NCBI GenBank assembly: GCA_947579665.1
Contig: OX388346.1
Location: 89,096,615-89,160,614 of the forward strand
Direction of reading: 5' to 3'
Origin: Sympetrum striolatum
Lineage: Eukaryota; Arthropoda; Insecta; Odonata; Libellulidae
DNA: 64,000 nucleotides
In this document: positions 12,608 to 26,197 of the stretch, piece after piece
How the letters are laid out: each line of letters starts with the position of its first letter
How positions within the stretch are numbered: the stretch's first letter is position 1
Made by a program: the position numbers and the translations under genes
Notes under the pieces: generated by a model
The model's input: the letters and a program-made list of their open reading frames with translations, nothing else
What the model was told of the DNA's origin: nothing
The model's database searches: none

Positions 12608-15600
12608 CTATTTTGCCTTACATTCTGTGATTTTGCTAAGATATAATCGAGAAAAGCATCGAGAACGGATAATTTCAAAAAATTTCAATCTTTTTTCATC
12701 TATTTTGCCTAACTCTTCGTGATTTTGCCAAGATAAGATCGAAAAAAGCATCGAAAACGGATATATTAAACGATATTTATATCTTTTTCCTCTATTTTGC
12801 CTTAATTGTCGTGATATTGCTAAGATAAAATCGAAAAAAGAATCGAAAACGTATAGTTTCAACGAAATTTCAATCTTTTTTCTCTAGTTTACCTTAGTTT
12901 TATTGATTTTGCCATGATATGATCGAAAAAAGTATAGAAAACGGATAATTTCCACCAAATTTCAATTTTTTTCTTCAATTTTTCCTTAGTTTTCGTGATT
13001 TTAACAAGATAAGATGAAAAAAAGCATCGATTAAGGATAATTTCAACGAAATTTCGATCTTTATCCTTAATTTTGCCTTAGTTTTCGTTATTTTTCCAAG
13101 ATATGATTGAAAAAAGCATCGAAAACGGATAATTTCAAGTATTTCGCAATATATGTTCATCATTTTAACTTACTTTTCGTGATTTATCTGAAATATGATC
13201 GAAAAAAGGATCGAAAACGGATATATTAAACGAAATTTACATCTTTTTCCTCTAATTTGCCTTAGTTGTCGTGATATTGCCAAGATATGACCAAAAAAGT
13301 ATCGAAAACGGATAATTTCCACCAAATTTCTATTTTTTTTCTCCATTTTTCCATAGTTTTCGTGATAATTACAAGATAAGATGAAAAAAAGCATCGATAA
13401 CGGATATTTTTCAACGAAATTTCGATCTTTTTCCCCAATTTTGCCTTAGTTTTCGTGATTTTTCCAAGATATGATTGAAAAAAGCATCGAAAAAGGATAA
13501 TTTCAACAAAATTTCAATCTTTTGTCTCTATTTTGCCTTAGTTTTCGTGATTTATCCATGTTATGACTGAAAAAAGCATCGAAAACGGATAATTTTTATG
13601 AAATTTCAATCTTTTTCCTCTATTTTGCCTAACTTTCTGTAATTATTCAAAGATATATTCGAGAAAAGCATCGAAAAGGTATAATTTCAAAGAATTTTGC
13701 AATATATTTTCGTCATTTTGTCTTACTTATCGTGATCGATCTGCATTATGATCGAAAAAAGGATCGAAAACGGATTATTTCAAGAAAAGTTCAATATTTT
13801 TCCTCTATTTTTTGTTAGATTTTTTGATTTCGCCAAGATATGATCGAAAAAGTATCGAAAACGAATTTCAATATTTTTCCTCAAGATTTCCTTAGTGTTA
13901 GTGATTTTGGCAAGATTTGAATGAAAAAAGCACGGAGAACGGATAATTTCAACGAAATTTCAATCATTTTCCTCTTTTTTGCCTTACTTAACGTGATTTT
14001 GCAATGATATGCTCAAAAATAGAATCAAAAATGGATAATTTCAACGAAACTTCAATCTTTTTCGTCTATTTGCCTTAGTTGCCGTGAATCTACCAAGACA
14101 TGATCAAAAAAGCATCGAAAACGGATTTTTTTCAATTAAATTTCAATCTTTTTCCGTCTATTTGAGAAGGATTTAGTGATTTTTCCAAGATTTGATTAAA
14201 AAAAGCATCGATAACGGATAATTTCAACATAATTTGAAACTTTTTCCTCTAATTTGCCTTTCTTTCCGTGATTTTGCAACGTTATTACCGAAAAAAGCAT
14301 CGAAACCGGATAATGTCGACGTTATTTCCATCGTTTTCCTCTATTTTTATTTAGTTTTTGTAATTTTACCAAGCAATGATCGAAAAAAGCATCGAAAATG
14401 GATAATTTCAAGAAAATTTCAATCTTTTTTCATCTATTATTCCTAAATCTTCGTGATTTTTCCAAGATATGATCGAAAAAAGCATCGGAAACTGATATAT
14501 TAAACGAAATTTATATCTTTTTCCTCAATTTTGCCTTAGTTTTCGTGGTATTGCCAAAAAATGATAGAAAACGGATAATTTTAATAAAATTTCAATATTT
14601 TTCCTCTATTTTACCTTAGATTTTTTTGATTTTGCCATGATATGATCGAAAAAAGTACCAAAAACGGATAATTTTTTGGAAATTTGAATCTTTTACCTCT
14701 ATTTTGCCTTACTTTTCGTGATTTTTCGAAGATATGGTTGAAAAAAGCATCGAAAACGGATAATGTTTAGGAAATTTGAATCTTTTTCCTCTATTTTCCT
14801 TACTTTTCGTGATTTTTCCAAGATATGATTGAAAAAAGTATCGAAAACGGATAATTTTTAAGAAATTTAAATCATTTTCCTCTATTTTGCCTTACATTCT
14901 GTGATTTTTCCAAGATATAATCGAAAAAAGCATCTAGAACGGATAATTTCAAAAAATTTCAATCTTTTTTCATCTATTTTGCCTAACTCTTCGAGATTTT
15001 GCCAAGATATGATCGAAAAAAGCATCGAAAATGGATATATTAAACGAAATTTATATCTTTTTCCTCTATTTTGCCTTAATTGTCGTGATATTGCCAAGAT
15101 AAAATCGAAAAAAGTATCGAAAACGGATAAGTTTTACGAAATTTCAATCTTTTTTCTCTATTTTACCTTAGTTTTATTGATTTTGCCATGATATGATCGA
15201 AACAAGTATAGAAAACGGATAATTTCCAGCAAATTTCAATTTTTATCTTCAATTTTTCCTTAGTTTTCGGGATTTTAACAAGATAAGATGAAAAAATGCA
15301 TCGATAACGGATAATTTCAACGAAATTTCGATCTCTCTCCTGAATTTTGCCTTAGTTTTCGTTATTTTTCCAAGATATGATTGAAAAAAGCATCGAAAAC
15401 GGATAATTTCAAGTATTTCGCAATATGTGTTCATCATTTTGTCTTACTTTTCGTGATTTATCAGAAATATGATCGAAAAAAGCAACAAAAACGGATAATT
15501 TCAATCTTTTTTCATCTATTTTGCCTAACTCTTTGTGATTTTGCCAAGATATGATCGAAAAAAGTATCGAAAACGAATAGTTTCCTCGAAATTTGAATCT

Positions 15601-18600
15601 TTTTCCTATTTTTCCTTAGTTTTTGTGATTACATTAAGATTTGATTGAAAAAAGCACCGAGAACGGATAATTTCAACGAAAATTCAATCTTTTTCCTCTA
15701 TTTATCCTTAATTTTCGTGATTTTTCCAAGATATGATTGAAGAAAACATCGAAAACGGATAATTCTTACGAAATTTCAATCTTTTTCCTCTATTTTGCCT
15801 AACTTTCTGTGATTTTGCTAAGATATATTCGAGAAAAGCATCGAAAAGGTATAATTTCAAAGAATTTTGCAATATATTTTCGTCATTTTGTTTTACTTAT
15901 CGTGATTTATCTACATTATGATCGAAAGAAGGATCGAAAACGGATTATTTCAAGAAAAGTTCAATATTTTTCCTCTATTTTTTGTTAGATTTTTTGATTT
16001 CGCCAAGATATGATCGAATAAGTATCGAAAACGAATAATTTCCTCGAAATTTCAATATTTTTCCTCAAGTTTTCCTTAGTTTTAGTGATTATGCCAAGAT
16101 TTGATTAAAAAAAGCACCGAGAACGGATAATTTCAACGAAATTTCAATCTTTTTCCGTCTATTTGAGAAGGATTTAGTGATTTTTCCAAGATTTGATTAA
16201 AAAAAGCATCGAAAACGGATAATTTCAACATAATTTGAAACATTTTCCTCTAATTTGCCTTTCTTTCCGTGATTTTGCAAAGTTATTACCGAAAAAAGGA
16301 TCGAAACCGGATAATGTCGACGTTATTCCAATCGTTTTCCTCTATTTTTATTTAGTTTTTGTAATTATACCAAGGAATGATCGAAAAAGGCATCGAAAAA
16401 GGATATTTTCACCAAGATTTCAATCTTTCTTCGTCTATTTTTCCTAAATCTTCGTGATTTTTCCAAGATCTGATTAAAAAAGCATCGAAATCGGACAATT
16501 TTTACGAAATTTCTATCTTTTTCCTCTATTTTGCCTTTGCTTTCGTGATTTTTCCAAGATATAATTGAAAAAAAGCATCGAAAACGGATAATTTTAACGA
16601 AATTTCAATCTTTATCCTTTATTTTGCCTTACTTTCTGTGATTTTACCAAGATATAATCGAATAAAGCATCGAAAACGGATAATTTTAACAAAATTTCAA
16701 TATTTTTCCTATATTTTACCTTTGATTTTTTTTATTTTGCCAAGATATGATCGAAAAAAGTATCGAAAACGGATAATTTTTAGGAAAGTTGAATCTTTTT
16801 CCTCTATTTTTCCTTACTTTTCGTGATTTTTCCAAGATATGATTGAAAAAAGTATCGAAAACGGATAATTTTTTTGAAATTTGTATCTTTTTTGTCTATT
16901 TTGCCTTACATTCTGTGATTTTGCCAAGATATAATCGAGAAAAGCATCGAGAACAGATAATTTCAAAAAATTTCAATCTTTTTTCATCTATTTTGCCTAA
17001 CTCTTCGTGATTTTGCCAAGATATGATCGAAAAAAGCATCGAGAACGGATATATTAAACGAAATTTATATCTTTTTCCTCTATTTTGCCTTAATTGTCGT
17101 GATATTGCCAAGATAAAATAGAAAAAAGCATCGAAAACGGATAATATCGACGTAATTTCAATATTTTTTCTCTATTTTACCTTAGTTTTATTGATTTTGC
17201 CATGATATGATCGAAACAAGTATATAAAACGGATATTTTCCACCAAATTTCAATTTTTTTCATCAATTTTTCCTTAGTTTTCGTGATTTTAACAAGATAA
17301 GATAAAAAAAAGCATCGATAACGGATAATTTCAACGAAATTTCGATCTTTTTCCTCAATTTTGCCTTAGTTTTCGTTATTTTTCCAAGATATGATTGAAA
17401 AAAGCATCGAAAACGGATTATTTCAAGTATTTCGCAATATATTTTCGTCATTTTGTCTTACTTTTCGTGATTTATCTTAAATATGATCGAAAACAACATC
17501 GTAAACGTATAATTTCAAGAAAATTTCAATCTTATTTCATCTATCTTGCCTAACTTTTCTTGATTTTGCCAAGATATGATCGAAAAAAGCATCGAAAACG
17601 GATAATTTCAACAAAATTTCAATCTTTTCCTCTATTTTGCCTAACTTTCTGTGATTTTGCTAAGATATATTCGAGAAAAGCATCGAAAAGGTATAATTTC
17701 AAAGAATTTTGCAATATATTTTCGTCATTTTGTTTTACTTATCGTGATTTATCTGCATTATGATCGAAAAAAGGATCGAAAACGGATTATTTCAAGAAAA
17801 GTTCAATATTTTTCCTCTATTTTTTTTAGATTTTTTGATTTCGCCAAGATATGATCGAAACAGTATCGAAAACGAATAATTTCCTCGGAATTTCAATATT
17901 TTTCCTCAAGTTTTCCATAGTTTTAGTGATTATGCCAAGATTTGATTGAAAAAAGCACCGAGAACGGATAGTTTCAACGAAATTCGAATCTTTTTCTTCT
18001 TTTTTGCCTTAATTTACGTGATATTGCAATTTAATGCTCAAAAATAGAATCAAAAACGGATAATTTCAACGAAACTTCAATCTTTTTCGTCTATTTGCCT
18101 TAGTTGCCGTGAATCTGCCAAGACATGATCAAAAGAGCATCGAAAACGGATTTTTTTCAATGAAATTTCAATCTTTTCCCGTCTATTTGAGAAGGATTTA
18201 GTGATTTTTCCAAGATTTAATTAAAAAAAGCATCGATAACGGATAATTTCAACATAATTTGAAACTTTTTCCTCTAATTTGCCTTTCCTTCCGTGATTTT
18301 GCAAAGTTATTACCGAAAAAAGCATCGAAATCGGATAATGTCGACGTTATTTCAATCGTTTTCCTCTATTTTTATTTAGTTTTTGTAGTTTTACCAAGCA
18401 ATGATCGAAAAAGGCATCGAAAAAGGATAATTTCACCAAAATTTCAATCTTTCTTCGCCTATTTTTCCTAAGTCTTCGTGATCTTTCCATGATATGATCG
18501 AAAAAAGCATCGAAGACGGACATTTTCATAGAAATTTCAATCTCTTTCTTCTATTTTTCCTTAGTTTTCGTGATTTTTCCAAGATCTGATTGAAAAAAGC

Positions 18601-20367
18601 ATCGAAATCGGACAATTTTTACGAAATTTCTACCTTTTTCCTCTAATTTGCCTTTGCTTTCTTGATTTTTCCAAGATATAATTGAAAAAAGCATCGAAAA
18701 CGGATAATTTTAACGAAATTTCAATCTTTATCCTTTATTTTGCCATACTTTCTGTGATTTTACCAAGATATAATCGAATATAGCATCGAAAACGGATAAT
18801 TTTAACAAAATTTCAATATTTTTCCTATATTTTACCTTTGATTTTTTTTATTTTGCCAAGATATGATCGAAAAAAGTATCGAAAACGGATAATTTTTAGG
18901 AAAGTTGAATCTTTTTCCTCTATTTTCCTTACTTTTCGTGATTTTTACAAGATATGATTGAAAAAAGTATCGAAAACGGATAATTTTTTTGAAATTTGTA
19001 TCTTTTTTGTCTATTTTGCCTTACATTCTGTGATTTTGCCAAGATATAATCGAGAAAAGCATCGAGAACGGATAATTTCAAAAAATTTCAATCTTTTTTC
19101 ATCTATTTTGCCTAACTCTTCGTGATTTTGCCAAGATATGATCGAAAAAAGCATCGATAACGGATATTTTTCAACGAAATTTCGATCTTTTTCCCCAATT
19201 TTGCCTTAGTTTTCGTGATTTATCCAAGATATGACTGAAAAAAGCATCGAAAACGGATAATTTTTACGAAATTTCAATCTTTTTCCTCTATTTTGCATAA
19301 CTTTCTGTGATTAATCTAAGATATAATCGAGAAAAGCATCGAAAAGGTATAATTTCAAAGAATTTTGCAATATATTTTCGTCATTTTGTTTTACTTATCG
19401 TGATTTATCTGCATTATGATCGAAAAAAGGATCGAAAACGGATTATTTCAAGAAAAGTTCAATATTTTTCCTATATTTTACCTTTGATTTTTTTGATTTT
19501 GCCAAGATATGATCGAAAAAAGTATTGAAAACGGATAATTTTTATGAAATTTGAATCTTCTTCCTCTATTTTCCTTACTTTTCGTGATTTTTCCAAGATA
19601 TGATTGAAAAATGTATCGAAAACGGATAATTTTTACGAAATTTCAATCTTTTTCCTCTATTTTGCCTTTTACTTTGAATTTGCCAAGATATAAACGAAAA
19701 AAGCATCGAAAACGGATTATTTCAAGAAAATTTTAATCTCTTTTCATCTATTTTGCGTAACTCTTCATGATATTGCCAAGAAATGATCGAAAACGGATAA
19801 TTAAAAAAAAAATTTCAATATTTTTCCTCTATTTTACCTTTGATTTTTTTGACTTTGCCAAGATATGATCGAAAAAAGCATCGAGAACGGATAATTTCAA
19901 AAAATTTCAATCTTTTTTCATCTATTTTGCCTAACTCTTCGTGATTTTGCCAAGATATGATCGAAAAAAGCATCGACGACGGACAATTTCAAGGAAATTT
20001 CAATCTTTTTCCGTCTATTTGAAAGGGTTTTCGTGATTTTTCCAAGATTTGATCAAAGAATGCATTGATAACCCATAATTTCAACAAAATTTGAACCTTT
20101 TTCCTCTAATTTTCCTTAATTTTTTGATTTTGCCATGTTATGATCGAAAATAATATCGAAAACGGATAATTTCCACCAAATTATAATTTTTTTCCTACAT
20201 TTTTCCTTAGTTTTCGTGATTTTTACAAGATAAGATAAAAAAAGCATCGATAACTGATAATTTCAACGAAATTTCGATCTTTTTCCTCAATATTGCCTTA
20301 CTTTTCGTGGTATTGCCAAGAAATGATCGAAAACGGATAATTTTTACGAAATTTCAATCTTTTTCCT
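12608..20367 (+). repeat. Higher-order repeat copy A (long, 7.76 kb)
   Basis: Contains the full unit plus an extra block of about 1.84 kb (about 20 monomers) around 17.1-19.1 kb that copies B, C and D lack. From 12608 to about 19150 it is co-linear with copy E at an offset of 23622-23624 bp, so more than 6.5 kb shows a net length difference of only about 2 bp. Confidence 0.82.
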
Positions 20368-23300
20368 CTATTTTGCCTTACATTCTGTGATTTTGCTAAG
20401 ATATAATCGAGAAAAGCATCGAGAACGGATAATTTCAAAAAATTTCAATCTTTTTTCATCTATTTTGCCTAACTCTTCGTGATTTTGCCAAGATATGATC
20501 GAAAAAAGCATCGAAAACGGATATATTAAACGATATTTATATCTTTTTCCTCTATTTTGCCTTAATTGTCGTGATATTGCTAAGATAAAATCGAAAAAAG
20601 AATCGAAAACGTATAGTTTCAACGAAATTTCAATCTTTTTTCTCTAGTTTACCTTAGTTTTATTGATTTTGCCATGATATGATCGAAAAAAGTATAGAAA
20701 ACGGATAATTTCCACCAAATTTCAATTTTTTTCTTCAATTTTTCCTTAGTTTTCGTGATTTTAACAAGATAAGATGAAAAAAAGCATCGATTAAGGATAA
20801 TTTCAACGAAATTTCGATCTTTATCCTTAATTTTGCCTTAGTTTTCGTTATTTTTCCAAGATATGATTGAAAAAAGCATCGAAAACGGATAATTTCAAGT
20901 ATTTCGCAATATATGTTCATCATTTTAACTTACTTTTCGTGATTTATCTGAAATATGATCGAAAAAAGGATCGAAAACGGATATATTAAACGAAATTTAC
21001 ATCTTTTTCCTCTAATTTGCCTTAGTTGTCGTGATATTGCCAAGATATGACCAAAAAAAGTATCGAAAACGGATAATTTCCACCAAATTTCTATTTTTTT
21101 TCTCCATTTTTCCATAGTTTTCGTGATAATTACAAGATAAGATGAAAAAAAGCATCGATAACGGATATTTTTCAACGAAATTTCGATCTTTTTCCCCAAT
21201 TTTGCCTTAGTTTTCGTGATTTTTCCAAGATATGATTGAAAAAAGCATCGAAAAAGGATAATTTCAACAAAATTTCAATCTTTTGTCTCTATTTTGCCTT
21301 AGTTTTCGTGATTTATCCAAGTTATGACTGAAAAAAGCATCGAAAACGGATAATTTTTATGAAATTTCAATCTTTTTCCTCTATTTTCTAACTTTCTGTA
21401 ATTATTCTAAGATATATTCGAGAAAAGCATCGAAAAGGTATAATTTCAAAGAATTTTGCAATATATTTTCGTCATTTTGTCTTACTTATCGTGATCGATC
21501 TGCATTATGATCGAAAAAAGGATCGAAAACGGATTATTTCAAGAAAAGTTCAATATTTTTCCTCTATTTTTTGTTAGATTTTTTGATTTCGCCAAGATAT
21601 GATCGAAAAAGTATCGAAAACGAATTTCAATATTTTTCCTCAAGATTTCCTTAGTGTTAGTGATTTTGGCAAGATTTGAATGAAAAAAGCACGGAGAACG
21701 GATAATTTCAACGAAATTTCAATCATTTTCCTCTTTTTTTCCTTACTTAACGTGATTTTGCAATGATATGCTCAAAAATAGAATCAAAAATGGATAATTT
21801 CAACGAAACTTCAATCTTTTTCGTCTATTTGCCTTAGTTGCCGTGAATCTACCAAGACATGATCAAAAAAGCATCGAAAACGGATTTTTTTCAATTAAAT
21901 TTCAATCTTTTTCCGTCTATTTGAGAAGGATTTAGTGATTTTTCCAAGATTTGATTAAAAAAAGCATCGATAACGGATAATTTCAACATAATTTGAAACT
22001 TTTTCCTCTAATTTGCCTTTCTTTCCGTGATTTTGCAACGTTATTACCGAAAAAAGCATCGAAACCGGATAATGTCGACGTTATTTCCATCGTTTTCCTC
22101 TTTTTTTATTTAGTTTTTGTATTTTCAACATGCATTGATCGAAAAAGGCATCGAAAAAGGATAATTTCACCAAAATTTCAATCTTTTTTCATCTATTATT
22201 CCTAAATCTTCGTGATTTTTCCAAGATATGATCGAAAAAAGCATCGGAAACTGATATATTAAACGAAATTTATATCTTTTTCCTCAATTTTGCCTTAGTT
22301 TTCGTGGTATTGCCAAAAAATGATAGAAAACAGATAATTTCAATAAAATTTCAATATTTTTCCTCTATTTTACCTTAGATTTTTTTGATTTTGCCATGAT
22401 ATGATCGAAAAAAGTACCAAAAACGGATAATTTTTAGGAAATTTGAATCTTTTTCCTCTATTTTCTTTACTTTTCGTGATTTTTCCAAGATATGATTGAA
22501 AAAAGTATCGAAAACGGATAATTTTTAAGAAATTTAAATCATTTTCCTCTATTTTGCCTTACATTCTGTGATTTTTCCAAGATATAATCGAAAAAAGCAT
22601 CTAGAACGGATAATTTCAAAAAATTTCAATCTTTTTTCATCTATTTTGCCTAACTCTTCGAGATTTTGCCAAGATATGATCGAAAAAAGCATCGAAAATG
22701 GATATATTAAACGAAATTTATATCTTTTTCCTCTATTTTGCCTTAATTGTCGTGATATTGCCAAGATAAAATCGAAAAAAGTATCGAAAACGGATAAGTT
22801 TTACGAAATTTCAATCTTTTTTCTCTATTTTACCTTAGTTTTATTGATTTTGCCATGATATGATCGAAACAAGTATAGAAAACGGATAATTTCCAGCAAA
22901 TTTCAATTTTTATCTTCAATTTTTCCTTAGTTTTCGGGATTTTAACAAGATAAGATGAAAAAATGCATCGATAACGGATAATTTCAACGAAATTTCGATC
23001 TCTCTCCTGAATTTTGCCTTAGTTTTCGTTATTTTTCCAAGATATGATTGAAAAAAGCATCGAAAACGGATAATTTCAAGTATTTCGCAATATGTGTTCA
23101 TCATTTTGTCTTACTTTTCGTGATTTATCAGAAATATGATCGAAAAAAGCAACAAAAACGGATAATTTCAATCTTTTTTCATCTATTTTGCCTAACTCTT
23201 TGTGATTTTGCCAAGATATGATCGAAAAAAGTATCGAAAACGAATAGTTTCCTCGAAATTTGAATCTTTTTCCTATTTTTCCTTAGTTTTTGTGATTATA

Positions 23301-26197
23301 TTAAGATTTGATTGAAAAAAGCACCGAGAACGGATAATTTCAACGAAAATTCAATCTTTTTCCTCTATTTATCCTTAATTTTCGTGATTTTTCCAAGATA
23401 TGATTGAAGAAAACATCGAAAACGGATAATTCTTACGAAATTTCAATCTTTTTCCTCTATTTTGCCTAACTTTCTGTGATTTTGCTAAGATATATTCGAG
23501 AAAAGCATCGAAAAGGTATAATTTCAAAGAATTTTGCAATATATTTTCGTCATTTTGTTTTACTTATCGTGATTTATCTGCATTATGATCGAAAGAAGGA
23601 TCGAAAACGGATTATTTCAAGAAAAGTTCAATATTTTTCCTCTATTTTTTGTTAGATTTTTTGATTTCGCCAAGATATGATCGAATAAGTATCGAAAACG
23701 AATAATTTCCTCGAAATTTCAATATTTTTCCTCAAGTTTTCCTTAGTTTTAGTGATTATGCCAAGATTTGATTAAAAAAAGCACCGAGAACGGATAATTT
23801 CAACGAAATTTCAATCTTTTTCCGTCTATTTGAGAAGGATTTAGTGATTTTTCCAAGATTTGATTAAAAAAAGCATCGAAAACGGATAATTTCAACATAA
23901 TTTGAAACATTTTCCTCTAATTTGCCTTTCTTTCCGTGATTTTGCAAAGTTATTACCGAAAAAAGGATCGAAACCGGATAATGTCGACGTTATTCCAATC
24001 GTTTTCCTCTATTTTTATTTAGTTTTTGTAATTATACCAAGGAATGATCGAAAAAGGCATCGAAAAAGGATATTTTCACCAAGATTTCAATCTTTCTTCG
24101 TCTATTTTTCCTAAATCTTCGTGATTTTTCCAAGATCTGATTGAAAAAAGCATCGAAATCGGACAATTTTTACGAAATTTCTATCTTTTTCCTCTATTTT
24201 GCCTTTGCTTTCGTGATTTTTCCAAGATATAATTGAAAAAAAGCATCGAAAACGGATAATTTTAACGAAATTTCAATCTTTATCCTTTATTTTGCCTTAC
24301 TTTCTGTGATTTTACCAAGATATAATCGAATAAAGCATCGAAAACGGATAATTTTAACAAAATTTCAATATTTTTCCTATATTTTACCTTTGATTTTTTT
24401 TATTTTGCCAAGATATGATCGAAAAAAGTATCGAAAACGGATAATTTTTAGGAAAGTTGAATCTTTTTCCTCTATTTTTCCTTACTTTTCGTGATTTTTC
24501 CAAGATATGATTGAAAAAAGTATCGAAAACGGATAATTTTTAAGAAATTTAAATCATTTTCCTCTATTTTGCCTTACATTCTGTGATTTTGCCAAGATAT
24601 AATCGAGAAAAGCATCGAGAACAGATAATTTCAAAAAATTTCAATCTTTTTTCATCTATTTTGCCTAACTCTTCGTGATTTTGCCAAGATATGATCGAAA
24701 AAAGCATCGAGAACGGATATATTAAACGAAATTTATATCTTTTTCCTCTATTTTGCCTTAATTGTCGTGATATTGCCAAGATAAAATAGAAAAAAGCATC
24801 GAAAACGGATAACATCAACGAAATTTTAATCTTTTGTCTCTATTTTACCTTAGTTATTATTGATTTTGCCATGATATGACCATAAAAAGTATCGAAAACG
24901 GATAATTTCCACCAAATTTCTATTTTTTTTCTCCATTTTTCCATAGGTTTCGTGATAATTACAAGATAAGATGAAAAAAAGCATCGATAACGGATATTTT
25001 TCAACGAAATTTCGATCTTTTTCCCCAATTTTGCCTTAGTTTTCGTGATTTATCCAAGATATGACTGAAAAAAGCATCGAAAACGGATAATTTTTACGAA
25101 ATTTCAATCTTTTTCCTCTATTTTGCCTAACTTTCTGTGATTAATCTAAGATATAATCGAGAAAAGCATCGAAAAGGTATAATTTCAAAGAATTTTGCAA
25201 TATATTTTCGTCATTTTGTTTTACTTATCGTGATTTATCTGCATTATGATCGAAAAAAGGATCGAAAACGGATTATTTCAAGAAAAGTTCAATATTTTTC
25301 CTATATTTTACCTTTGATTTTTTTGATTTTGCCAAGATATGATCGAAAAAAGTATTGAAAACGGATAATTTTTATGAAATTTGAATCTTCTTCCTCTATT
25401 TTCCTTACTTTTCGTGATTTTTCCAAGATATGATTGAAAAATGTATCGAAAACGGATAATTTTTACGAAATTTCAATCTTTTTCCTCTATTTTGCCTTTT
25501 ACTTTGAATTTGCCAAGATATAAACGAAAAAAGCATCGAAAACGGATTATTTCAAGAAAATTTTAATCTCTTTTCATCTATTTTGCGTAACTCTTCATGA
25601 TATTGCCAAGAAATGATCGAAAACGGATAATTAAAAAAAAAATTTCAATATTTTTCCTCTATTTTACCTTTGATTTTTTTGACTTTGCCAAGATATGATC
25701 GAAAAAAGCATCGAGAACGGATAATTTCAAAAAATTTCAATCTTTTTTCATCTATTTTGCCTAACTCTTCGTGATTTTGCCAAGATATGATCGAAAAAAG
25801 CATCGACGACGGACAATTTCAAGGAAATTTCAATCTTTTTCCGTCTATTTGAAAGGGTTTTCGTGATTTTTCCAAGATTTGATCAAAGAATGCATTGATA
25901 ACCCATAATTTCAACAAAATTTGAACCTTTTTCCTCTAATTTGCCTTAATTTTTTGATTTTGCCATGTTATGATCGAAAATAATATCGAAAACGGATAAT
26001 TTCCACCAAATTATAATTTTTTTCCTACATTTTTCCTTAGTTTTCGTGATTTTTACAAGATAAGATAAAAAAAGCATCGATAACTGATAATTTCAACGAA
26101 ATTTCGATCTTTTTCCTCAATATTGCCTTACTTTTCGTGGTATTGCCAAGAAATGATCGAAAACGGATAATTTTTACGAAATTTCAATCTTTTTCCT
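20368..26197 (+). repeat. Higher-order repeat copy B (5830 bp)
   Basis: Nearly identical to copy C by landmark order and spacing. It is exactly 92 bp, one monomer, shorter. The missing monomer is the one carrying GATTTTTCGAAGATATGGTTG, present in C near 28305-28330 and in A near 14720-14740. Confidence 0.85.
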